64,000 nucleotides of DNA. It comes from Flavobacterium tegetincola DSM 22377. GTDB lineage: Bacteria > Bacteroidota > Bacteroidia > Flavobacteriales > Flavobacteriaceae. The notes beneath the pieces are model-generated. The model ran no database searches, was not told where the DNA came from, and saw nothing but the letters and a program-made list of their open reading frames with translations. This document shows positions 1 through 7,046 of this stretch, piece by piece. Position numbers and translations under genes: made by a program. The stretch covers positions 62,001 to 126,000 of the forward strand of contig NZ_KE384387.1 in assembly GCF_000425485.1 (NCBI RefSeq), in the 5' to 3' direction. Within the stretch, counting starts at the first letter, position 1. Every line of letters starts with the position of its first letter.

Positions 1-288
1 CCATTTGTTATTGGCGGACTTTCCACAGCACTTAATTTATCGAGTAATGTAAATAACAAACAAGACAATTCAAATAATGTGTTCCGAATGATCAAGTGGA
101 CTAACTTTTACGAAGTTGGATTAGGCGTTGATTTCTACCTTGAATATTTTAAATTCACTCCTTCCCTTCGCGGTGTATTCAGTTTGAATGATGAGTTGAT
201 TCGCGATAATGACCCAAATAGTGTCTATACTTCTAACGTAGTTTCGATGAAGACGAGAGGTATATTTTTAAATTTTACGTTTCAATAG
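1..288 (+). CDS. porT: PorT-like outer membrane protein, C-terminal part (truncated by window start)
   Basis: Reading frame 1 is open from the first base to the stop at 286-288, so only the last 95 residues are present and the start lies outside the window. The visible part alternates short hydrophobic and polar stretches and ends in Phe-Thr-Phe-Gln, as expected for the closing strands of an outer membrane beta-barrel. It contains an aromatic stretch, DFYLEYFKFTPSLRG, typical of the PorT family. PorT (SprT in Flavobacterium) is needed for type IX secretion and gliding. The neighbouring RNA methyltransferase and BamA-like genes match the context I recall for porT in flavobacteria. The assignment rests on a short fragment, so another barrel protein is possible. 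Confidence 0.68.
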   Translation, partial: PFVIGGLSTALNLSSNVNNKQDNSNNVFRMIKWTNFYEVGLGVDFYLEYFKFTPSLRGVFSLNDELIRDNDPNSVYTSNVVSMKTRGIFLNFTFQ

Positions 289-290
289 TA

Positions 291-1019
291 TTACGCATTT
301 CTGCAAAATTCACTTAAAATAATGGCCGTTGCCGTTGCCACATTTAAACTTTCGGTTTTTTGCAACGCACCAAAACGGGGAATTGCTATTCTATTTTCAA
401 TTACAGCTTCAATTGCAGTAGAAATTCCATTGGCTTCATTTCCCATAACAATGATTCCTTGGGTAGGAAGCGTCATTTTATAAATATTTTCGCCATCCAT
501 AAACGTTCCAAAAACGGGCAAAGAAGTAGTTTCCAGTAGCGGAAGAAGCTCTGTATAAACCACATTTACTCGACTTATGGAACCCATTGTAGCTTGAATT
601 ACCTTTGGATTATACAAATCCACTGTATCGGGTGAACAAATGATTTGTGTTATACCAAACCAATCACATATTCTTAAAATTGTACCTAAGTTGCCAGGAT
701 CGCGAATGCTGTCCAATGCAAGTAGTAAACCTTCTGCTTTGTAATCTGAAGTTGATGGAATTTTAAAGACGGCCAAACAATTATTGGGAACTGTTAACGC
801 GCTGATTTTCTTCAAATCATCTGTTGTGCAAACTGAAAAACGGGACGCTGAAACACCCTCAAACAAAGGCGCTGTAGCGTAAATATGTTCTAATTCAAAT
901 TGTGCATCCAGCAATTCCTGTATCACTTTTTGCCCTTCGGCAATAAAAAGTTGATGGAGTTGTCTAAATTTTTTTTGATGTAAACTACTGATTAACTTTA
1001 TTTGGTTTTTAGTAACCAT
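291..1019 (-). CDS. TrmH/SpoU family RNA 2'-O-methyltransferase
   Basis: This is a SAM-dependent SPOUT-class RNA ribose methyltransferase acting on rRNA or tRNA in the cytoplasm. The N-terminal ~90 residues look like the substrate-binding domain (LISSLHQKKFRQ, then FIAEGQKVIQELL). The C-terminal half carries the trefoil-knot motifs: LDSIRDPGNLGTILR with the family Asn and Arg, IVMGNEANGIS, and IPRFGALQKTESLNVATA. The frame stays open upstream to 1055, but the ATG at 1019 begins the conserved domain directly and is preferred. The gene ends three bases from the porT stop (convergent) and is divergent from the BamA-like gene. The exact target nucleotide cannot be read from the sequence. Confidence 0.88.
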   Translation of the reverse strand: MVTKNQIKLISSLHQKKFRQLHQLFIAEGQKVIQELLDAQFELEHIYATAPLFEGVSASRFSVCTTDDLKKISALTVPNNCLAVFKIPSTSDYKAEGLLLALDSIRDPGNLGTILRICDWFGITQIICSPDTVDLYNPKVIQATMGSISRVNVVYTELLPLLETTSLPVFGTFMDGENIYKMTLPTQGIIVMGNEANGISTAIEAVIENRIAIPRFGALQKTESLNVATATAIILSEFCRNA

Positions 1020-1029
1020 AGAAATAATG

Positions 1030-1037
1030 TACTTTTG
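1030..1037 (+). promoter_or_regulatory. Putative -7 box (TAnnTTTG) of the BamA-like gene
   Basis: TACTTTTG matches the Bacteroidota -7 consensus TAnnTTTG. The nearest upstream TTG (1002-1004) is 25 nt away, longer than usual. The box lies 19 nt before the TTG codon at 1056, the spacing seen at other genes in this window, which supports that start over the in-frame TTGs at 1002 and 1035. Confidence 0.45.
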
Positions 1038-1055
1038 ATTAAATTTTCGGCCCAC

Positions 1056-3599
1056 TTGAAAACAACTTCTGCAAAAATATCATTATTTATTCTAATTGGA
1101 ATCATTATTTCTGCTTGTAATGCGGTAAAACGTGTTCCTGACGGGAAACTCCTGCTTACCAAAAACAAAATCACTGTAGACGGTCAGTCGGAAAAACGAG
1201 ACGATATAGAAAGCCTGCTCTATCAGCAACCCAATACACGACTTTTGGGAATGCCGCTGGGGTTGCACATTTTTAATTTGGCAAAACCAGATCACGATTC
1301 AATTTATAAAGCAACACTTTTAGCGGATCAAAAAAAACTAAAGAGACAGATTCGATTTTTATCTGCAAAACAGGTGCAACGAAAAGGCAATTCTTTTCTG
1401 TATTCTGGCATTCACAACTTCCTTAAAAAATCAGGCGAAGCACCTGTAATTACAGATGAAGCCCGAAGTATAAAATCAACTTTGCGTTTAAAATCACATT
1501 ACTTTAATCAAGGTTTTTTTGATGCAAAAGCAAGCTATACCATCGACACTCTTAAAGGAAAAAAGGCAAGAGTAAACTACACGATTACAAAAGGTAGGAT
1601 GTCGCGGATTGATTCTTTATCCACATCGATTTTATCAGAAGAAGTAGATTCGCTGTATCAAGCTCATAAAAATGCATCACTTTTAAAAGTAGGAGATCAT
1701 TTCAGGTCAGATAATTTTGATTTAGAGCGCGAACGATTGACAAATTTATTCCGAAATAACGGCGTGTTTTTTATTCAACAAAGTGACATCAGTTACACCA
1801 TTGACACGGTAGACACCAATCACAAAACCAATGTAGAATTAGTAATTAAGGAAGAAGCTTTGCGCGAAGGCGATTCCACTTTTACCCGAAAATTCAGCAT
1901 GTATAAAATCAGTGAAGTCAACATTTATACCGATTATCCAGAAAACAATACAATCACAGTACCTAAAGATTCCATTTTATATAATAATTTTAATCTGTAC
2001 AGTTACCAGAAGATTAAATACCGCCCAAAAGCCATAACCGACGCCGTATTTATAACACCCGGCTATTTGTATGCTGATTTTTTGACCAGCTTGACAAGGC
2101 GTTCGTTAAGCAATTTAAAGATTTTTAATGCTCCTTCCATTCAATATAAGATCAATGAGAAGGACAGTATTGAAAATTCATTGATTGCCAATATCTATCT
2201 TTCTCCGCGAGACAAATACAGTTTTGGCTATTCGCTAGATTTAACGCATTCTAATATTCAAGATTTTGGAGTGGAAGCCTCCACCTCTTTTACCATTCGA
2301 AATGTTTTTAATGGTGCAGAAACCTTTGACATTGCTTTAAGGGGAAATGTGGGATCGAGCCGTGACTTTGCCAACCCAAACAACCAGTTTTTTAACGTTT
2401 CTGAATATGGTATTGACACCCGACTGAATTTTCCTCGAATTGTAATGCCTTTTAATACGGACAAAATTATTCCGAAACGAATGATTCCTTCTACCAATAT
2501 TAGTTTGGGTTTTGCTAAGCAACAAAATATTGGTCTGGACAAAGAGAATTTTACAGGAGCAATGACGTATACGTGGAATCCAAAGCGTTTTAACAATGTA
2601 AGGTTGGACTTATTTAACATTCAGTACGTCAATAATATCAATGTTGGTAACTATTTTAATGTCTACACGTCTTCGTTTAGGGCATTGAATGATTTGGCAC
2701 GCGATATCAATTATATCTTACCGGATGCAAACTTAGCTATTCCTGGCGAAGCCAATGATTTTATATCCGACGTATTGAATGGAGATACTTCCTTAAATGA
2801 AGGTGATTCTGGTTATGATGAAGTAAGAAGTATCAAGGAGCGAAGAACGCGGTTGAGCCAAAACAATTTAATTTTAGCTTCCAGCTACACGTTTACTAAA
2901 ACCACTCAAAATGGGTTGACTGATAATAACTTCTATTCCTTTAAAACTAAGTTTGAAGCTGCAGGAAATACGCTTTCACTATTTACAAGTTTTACCAAAA
3001 GCAATGAAACAGAAGATGCTAAAAAAACCATATTTGATGTTCAATATTCGCAATATGTAAAAGGTGAATTTGAATACATAAAGCATTGGACTATTTCTAG
3101 AGACCAAGTTTTTGCAGTACGTGGATTTTTTGGATTGGCAATTCCTTACGGAAATTCCACAAATATTCCTTTTTCAAGAAGTTATTTTGCCGGAGGTTCT
3201 AATGATATTCGTGCATGGCAACCTTATAGTTTAGGCCCGGGAAGTTCGGGTGCTGTAAACGATTTTAATGAAGCCAATATGAAATTCACCGCAAGTGCCG
3301 AGTTTCGATTTAAAGTGGTCAATAATTTTAAAGGTGCACTTTTTATAGATTCAGGTAACATTTGGAATGTACTGGATGATGTATCCACCGAATCCGCCGT
3401 GTTTGATGGACTGAGTTCCCTAAACGATATTGCAATAGGTTCAGGATTTGGGGTACGTTATGATTTCAGCTTCTTTGTAGTGCGGTTAGATTTAGCCTTT
3501 AAAACATACAATCCGTCTGATGAAATCGGAAAAAGATGGTTTAGGGACTATAACTTTTCCAACTCCGTTTTAAATATTGGTATTAATTACCCTTTCTAA
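1056..3599 (+). CDS. BamA/TamA-family outer membrane lipoprotein (Omp85-like)
   Basis: Large outer membrane protein of the Omp85 superfamily, probably assisting insertion of outer membrane proteins or surface antigens. From the TTG at 1056 the product begins MKTTSAKISLF, followed by a hydrophobic stretch and a lipobox (IIISAC), so it should be a lipoprotein; most Omp85 proteins are not. The first ~350 residues look like POTRA-type periplasmic repeats, and the last ~450 form the barrel with the motif PFSRSYFAGGSNDIRAW (the VRGF/Y-type signature) and a final strand ending in Tyr-Pro-Phe. The start is a TTG because no ATG or GTG is available before the lipobox; this is inference. It is separate from the main essential BamA, which is expected elsewhere. 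Confidence 0.85.
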   Translation: MKTTSAKISLFILIGIIISACNAVKRVPDGKLLLTKNKITVDGQSEKRDDIESLLYQQPNTRLLGMPLGLHIFNLAKPDHDSIYKATLLADQKKLKRQIRFLSAKQVQRKGNSFLYSGIHNFLKKSGEAPVITDEARSIKSTLRLKSHYFNQGFFDAKASYTIDTLKGKKARVNYTITKGRMSRIDSLSTSILSEEVDSLYQAHKNASLLKVGDHFRSDNFDLERERLTNLFRNNGVFFIQQSDISYTIDTVDTNHKTNVELVIKEEALREGDSTFTRKFSMYKISEVNIYTDYPENNTITVPKDSILYNNFNLYSYQKIKYRPKAITDAVFITPGYLYADFLTSLTRRSLSNLKIFNAPSIQYKINEKDSIENSLIANIYLSPRDKYSFGYSLDLTHSNIQDFGVEASTSFTIRNVFNGAETFDIALRGNVGSSRDFANPNNQFFNVSEYGIDTRLNFPRIVMPFNTDKIIPKRMIPSTNISLGFAKQQNIGLDKENFTGAMTYTWNPKRFNNVRLDLFNIQYVNNINVGNYFNVYTSSFRALNDLARDINYILPDANLAIPGEANDFISDVLNGDTSLNEGDSGYDEVRSIKERRTRLSQNNLILASSYTFTKTTQNGLTDNNFYSFKTKFEAAGNTLSLFTSFTKSNETEDAKKTIFDVQYSQYVKGEFEYIKHWTISRDQVFAVRGFFGLAIPYGNSTNIPFSRSYFAGGSNDIRAWQPYSLGPGSSGAVNDFNEANMKFTASAEFRFKVVNNFKGALFIDSGNIWNVLDDVSTESAVFDGLSSLNDIAIGSGFGVRYDFSFFVVRLDLAFKTYNPSDEIGKRWFRDYNFSNSVLNIGINYPF

Positions 3600-3611
3600 A
3601 AATAGAATTAT

Positions 3612-3619
3612 TATTTTTG
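3612..3619 (+). promoter_or_regulatory. Putative -7 box (TAnnTTTG) of fbaA
   Basis: TATTTTTG fits TAnnTTTG and lies 25 nt before the fbaA ATG. No TTG is found at the usual distance upstream, so only the -7 element is supported. Confidence 0.4.
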
Positions 3620-3644
3620 TCAACTAAACTTAAAAATTTACACA

Positions 3645-4712
3645 ATGGCTCATACGATAAAACCCGGAGTTGCAACTGGCGATGAAGTGCAAGAAATTTT
3701 CAGATATGCAAAAGAAAAAGGATTTGCTTTACCAGCGGTAAATGTAACAGGTTCAAGTACAGTAAACGCTGTAATGGAAACTGCAGCAAAATTAAACGCA
3801 CCAGTAATCATCCAGTTTTCGAATGGTGGAGCTCAATTTAATGCTGGAAAAGGTTTGTCAAATGCGAATGAACAATCGGCTATTTTAGGTGGTGTTGCAG
3901 GAGCTTTGCACATTCATACTTTGGCGAAAGCCTATGGAGCAACGGTTATTTTACATACTGACCATTGCGCGAAAAAATTATTGCCATGGATTGATGGGTT
4001 GTTAGATGCTTCTGAAAAGCACTTTGCCGAAACAGGTAAACCGCTTTACAGTTCGCACATGATTGACTTATCTGAAGAGCCAATTGAAGAAAACATTGAA
4101 CTTTGCAAAACCTATTTGGCACGTATGTCAAAAATGGGAATGACATTGGAAATCGAACTTGGAATTACAGGTGGTGAAGAAGATGGCGTAGACAATTCTG
4201 ACGTGGATAGCTCAAAATTATACACACAACCAGAAGAAGTAGCTTATGCTTACGAAGAATTGATGAAAATCAGTCCGCGTTTTACTATTGCAGCAGCTTT
4301 TGGTAACGTTCACGGGGTTTACAAACCAGGGAATGTGAAGTTGACACCAAAGATTTTGAAAAACTCGCAAGAGTACGTTCAAAAGAAATTTGGAACAGAG
4401 AAAGACCCAATTGACTTTGTATTTCACGGTGGTTCAGGTTCTACAGTAGAAGAAATTAGAGAAGCAATTGGTTACGGTGTCATCAAAATGAACATCGATA
4501 CGGATATGCAATTTGCCTATACAGAAGGTGTTCGTGATTATATGGTTTCTAAAATTGACTATTTAAAAACACAAATCGGAAGTCCTGATGGTGATGAATC
4601 TCCAAATAAAAAATATTACGACCCAAGAAAATGGGTTCGTGAAGGCGAGGTAACATTCAATACACGTTTAGAACAGGCTTTCGCCGATTTGAATAACGTA
4701 AACACTCTATAA
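3645..4712 (+). CDS. fbaA: Class II fructose-bisphosphate aldolase
   Basis: Zinc-dependent aldolase of glycolysis and gluconeogenesis, interconverting fructose 1,6-bisphosphate with dihydroxyacetone phosphate and glyceraldehyde 3-phosphate in the cytoplasm. At 355 residues it has the length of the class IIA (E. coli FbaA) type. Zinc and active-site motifs are visible: ILHTDHCAKKLLPW near residue 105, GITGGEEDGVDNS near 170, AAFGNVHGVYKPGN near 220, VFHGGSGST near 260 and KMNIDTDMQFAYTEG near 285. It is followed after 84 nt by accD in the same direction, with a strong inverted repeat in the gap. Confidence 0.97.
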   Translation: MAHTIKPGVATGDEVQEIFRYAKEKGFALPAVNVTGSSTVNAVMETAAKLNAPVIIQFSNGGAQFNAGKGLSNANEQSAILGGVAGALHIHTLAKAYGATVILHTDHCAKKLLPWIDGLLDASEKHFAETGKPLYSSHMIDLSEEPIEENIELCKTYLARMSKMGMTLEIELGITGGEEDGVDNSDVDSSKLYTQPEEVAYAYEELMKISPRFTIAAAFGNVHGVYKPGNVKLTPKILKNSQEYVQKKFGTEKDPIDFVFHGGSGSTVEEIREAIGYGVIKMNIDTDMQFAYTEGVRDYMVSKIDYLKTQIGSPDGDESPNKKYYDPRKWVREGEVTFNTRLEQAFADLNNVNTL

Positions 4713-4724
4713 TTTTTGATTTCC

Positions 4725-4784
4725 GATTTAAGATTTAGGATTTCAATGCGTAATCCTAAATCTTAAATCTAAAATCCTAAATCT
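4725..4784 (+). repeat. 18-bp inverted repeat with GATTTA-type words between fbaA and accD
   Basis: Bases 4725-4742 and 4752-4769 are perfect reverse complements (18 bp, 9-nt loop). A further partial copy of the right arm (AATCCTAAATCT) follows at 4773-4784. The sequence is built from the word GATTTA/TAAATC. There is no T-tract, so it is not a typical terminator. It could protect or process mRNA between two co-directional genes, but that is inference. Confidence 0.75.
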
Positions 4785-4796
4785 AAAATAAAAAAT

Positions 4797-5651
4797 ATGG
4801 CTTGGTTTAAAAGAACAGAAAAAGGAATTACCACGGCAACGGAAGATAAAAAAGACGTTCCAAAAGGATTATGGTATAAATCGCCAACGGGTAAGATTGT
4901 AGATGCAGATGAATTAGAGCGTAATTTATATGTAAGTCCGGAAGATGATTTTCATGTAAGAATTGGAAGTAAAGAATATTTTGAAATATTATTTGACAAC
5001 AATAAATTTACAGAGCTTGACGCAAAATTGACTTCAAAAGACCCGTTACATTTTGTGGATACCAAGAAATATTCCGACCGATTGAAAGAAGCACAGGACA
5101 AAACCAAGTTGAAAGACGCCGTTAGAACGGCTGTTGGAAAATCAAAAGGAAATGACTTAGTGATTTGCTGTATGGACTTTGCCTTTATCGGTGGTTCTAT
5201 GGGAGCTGTTGTTGGTGAAAAAATTGCAAGAGGAATTGATTACTCCATCAAACACAACATTCCTTTCATGATGATTTCAAAATCAGGTGGAGCGCGAATG
5301 ATGGAAGCGGCTTATTCCTTAATGCAATTAGCAAAAACTTCGGCAAAACTAGCTCAATTAGCAGACGCTAAAATACCTTATATTTCATTAGCCACTGACC
5401 CAACAACGGGAGGAACAACGGCTTCTTACGCCATGCTAGGTGATATTAATATTTCTGAACCGGGTGCTTTAATTGGTTTTGCAGGTCCACGAGTGGTGAA
5501 AGATACGACCGGAAAAGATTTGCCGGAAGGCTTTCAAACTTCGGAGTTTTTACTAGAACACGGTTTTCTGGATTTCATAACCCACAGAAAAGAGTTGAAA
5601 AACAAAATAAATTTATACCTCGATTTGATTTTAAATCAAGAAGTGAGATAA
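4797..5651 (+). CDS. accD: Acetyl-CoA carboxylase carboxyltransferase subunit beta
   Basis: Beta subunit of the carboxyltransferase that, with AccA, moves the carboxyl group from biotin to acetyl-CoA to give malonyl-CoA for fatty acid synthesis. The crotonase-like core is clear: [20 protein letters not shown], then [21 protein letters not shown], and [16 protein letters not shown] for the acyl-CoA binding region. At 284 residues the length is normal. Odd point: the four cysteines of the N-terminal zinc ribbon, present in E. coli AccD, are absent from residues ~23-50 ([20 protein letters not shown], then [10 protein letters not shown]), although the surrounding fold sequence is kept. It ends at a hairpin terminator. 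Confidence 0.96.
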   Translation: MAWFKRTEKGITTATEDKKDVPKGLWYKSPTGKIVDADELERNLYVSPEDDFHVRIGSKEYFEILFDNNKFTELDAKLTSKDPLHFVDTKKYSDRLKEAQDKTKLKDAVRTAVGKSKGNDLVICCMDFAFIGGSMGAVVGEKIARGIDYSIKHNIPFMMISKSGGARMMEAAYSLMQLAKTSAKLAQLADAKIPYISLATDPTTGGTTASYAMLGDINISEPGALIGFAGPRVVKDTTGKDLPEGFQTSEFLLEHGFLDFITHRKELKNKINLYLDLILNQEVR

Positions 5652-5655
5652 AGTG

Positions 5656-5686
5656 AAATCCTGATGAAAGTCAGGATTTTTTTTTT
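5656..5686 (+). terminator. Rho-independent terminator after accD
   Basis: A perfect 9-bp stem (AAATCCTGA / TCAGGATTT) with loop TGAAAG is followed by a long T run. The same hairpin with the preceding GAGATAAAG recurs at 6382-6422, on the far side of the next gene. The two copies are direct repeats of about 40 bp. Confidence 0.9.
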
Positions 5687-5731
5687 GGAATAAATAAAGA
5701 TGATTTTTATATCTTTATAGAAATCTTTGAT

Positions 5732-6364
5732 ATGAATAAGTACATTCTTATCTTTTTATTACTGTGTTTTTTATTTTTTGAAAGTTGTTCAAAGAAAGAA
5801 ACAGTAATTGATGAAGTTTATATAATTAAAAGCAAAGTCAAAACTTTAGCTAAAAAACATTACAATTCAAAAAATGGAAAAGAATTACCTCCTCCTCCTC
5901 CCTATCCTGGGTTTTACGGCTTAACAAATATTATTATTGATAAACAAGGGGAATTTTATTTTTATCAAAGGAAGTATGATTTTACATGGAATTGCATTCC
6001 TGAAGAAAATCCTAATCCTGATTTTATCAATTTGAAACCTGTTGATTTAATCAAAGTTCCCAAGAATAGTATTGTAGATTTTTTGAAAGAAAATACTTCT
6101 CCAGCTATCAAAAAAAATTATGGACCATTCATTATCGCTTCTCAATTAGACACTTTAAAAACTAAAGAATTTATTAATTTGATGCGTTATGTGAATAACA
6201 CTAAGAAAAGTCAAATACGAATTTACTTAATAAGAAGAACAACACAAGAAGAAAACGTTGTATTGCAGTTTAAGAAAAGTGATTCGGTTTATGACCCCGA
6301 TGAAATAAAATGGGACAAGGATAGCATTACGTTTTTTGAAGAGGTAAATTTCAAAAAAAAATAA
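5732..6364 (+). CDS. Hypothetical lipoprotein
   Basis: I do not recognise a family. The 210-residue product starts with a short lipoprotein signal (MNKYILIF, hydrophobic core, FFESC lipobox with Cys19), so it should be anchored to a membrane from the periplasmic side. A proline run (PPPPPYPGFYG) lies near residue 52, followed by a segment with scattered Lys and Asp and no further cysteine pair. The gene is AT-rich and lies between two direct copies of the accD stop/terminator region (5645-5686 and 6382-6422), which suggests it arrived as a cassette. No good TAnnTTTG promoter is present; ATCTTTG just before the ATG is a near match. Confidence 0.72.
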   Translation: MNKYILIFLLLCFLFFESCSKKETVIDEVYIIKSKVKTLAKKHYNSKNGKELPPPPPYPGFYGLTNIIIDKQGEFYFYQRKYDFTWNCIPEENPNPDFINLKPVDLIKVPKNSIVDFLKENTSPAIKKNYGPFIIASQLDTLKTKEFINLMRYVNNTKKSQIRIYLIRRTTQEENVVLQFKKSDSVYDPDEIKWDKDSITFFEEVNFKKK

Positions 6365-6390
6365 TAGCTGTAAATTGATTTGAGATAAAG

Positions 6391-6422
6391 AAAAATCCTG
6401 ATGAAAGTCAGGATTTTTTTTT
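6391..6422 (+). terminator. Terminator after the lipoprotein gene, copy of the accD terminator
   Basis: AAATCCTGA, loop TGAAAG, TCAGGATTT and a T run repeat exactly the hairpin at 5656-5686. The 9 bases GAGATAAAG that overlap the accD stop codon are also repeated in front of it (6382-6390). It could also serve the small gene on the opposite strand, whose stop is at 6454. Confidence 0.88.
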
Positions 6423-6453
6423 GTTATAATTTTTCGCTTCTGTGGTGCAACAT

Positions 6454-6615
6454 TTATCCTTTCAACCAATAAACAGCGAGTGCTATCAATAAAAATGCGA
6501 TGATAACTCTATTTAAAATCTTCACAATTTTATCATTCCTTTTATCTCTTGCACGATGCCACTCCTCACTATTTGATGATTTTTCTGAGCCGAAATTGTC
6601 CTGTTCCGTTTTCAT
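6454..6615 (-). CDS. Small single-pass membrane protein, 53 residues
   Basis: A 53-codon frame runs from the ATG at 6615 to the TAA at 6454. The product has a charged N-terminal half (MKTEQDNFGSEKSSNSEEWH, then a basic RARDKRNDK segment) followed by one hydrophobic helix (VIIAFLLIALAVYWL) and a short Lys-Gly tail. This polarity (basic patch before a C-terminal helix) is typical of small membrane proteins with the N-terminus in the cytoplasm. Function is unknown. It is convergent with the lipoprotein gene and shares the hairpin at 6391-6422. It is too short to be certain without homologs, but its composition is protein-like. Confidence 0.6.
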   Translation of the reverse strand: MKTEQDNFGSEKSSNSEEWHRARDKRNDKIVKILNRVIIAFLLIALAVYWLKG

Positions 6616-6994
6616 CACGCAAAAGTAGAATAACAGTATTTAAAAACATTACGGTAAACCATAGCGGAATTGCTTTTTTCTTAAAAAATAAATTTATTAA
6701 AAAGTTACTTAGATATTAATAAAGCTTCAAGCATGTTAACAAAACTTCGCGGAGGTACTTATTATTTGAATTACTAAAACACAATTCACAAACTACCTCT
6801 TCACACTTATTTGTCATTCCATAGGACACGAGCGTTTCAGCGAACTGGCGAAGCAATCTATTACTACAATAGGATTAATAGACTCCTACGGAGTGACAAA
6901 GTTGCAGGAGAAATTATATCGAAAAATCATTTCACCTCTTCTACAATCTGCTCCAAATTACCATAACTTTAATAAAAACTATTTTCCTATTCTG
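6616..6994. other. Gene-free stretch between the small membrane protein and the purH promoter
   Basis: I see no coding frame here. The first ~180 bases are plain AT-rich sequence. Bases 6810-6900 hold a degenerate repeat with terminal inverted repeats (separate entry). The rest leads into the purH promoter at 6995-7025. Confidence 0.6.
6810..6900. repeat. MITE/REP-like element with terminal inverted repeats
   Basis: The ends TTTGTCATTCCATAGGA (6810-6826) and TCCTACGGAGTGACAAA (6884-6900) are inverted repeats of 17 bp with two mismatches. The interior contains CGAACTGGCGAAGCAATCTA, a word common in dispersed GTCATTnC...CGAAGCAATCT repeats of many bacteria. There is no coding capacity. It is probably one decayed copy of a dispersed non-autonomous repeat. 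Confidence 0.65.
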
Positions 6995-7025
6995 TTGAAT
7001 TTTAGAGAGAGTTGCACTACTTTTG
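6995..7025 (+). promoter_or_regulatory. purH promoter (TTG-N20-TAnnTTTG)
   Basis: TTG at 6995-6997, 20 nt, then TACTTTTG at 7018-7025 is a full match to the Flavobacterium housekeeping promoter. The expected transcript start is near 7031, 16 nt before the purH ATG. No PUR-type operator is evident. Confidence 0.75.
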
Positions 7026-7046
7026 CACCCTTAAAACAACAACACA

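Noticed and set aside
2258..2620. 120-codon minus-strand frame
   Set aside because: Antisense to the BamA-like barrel; no motif, no promoter.
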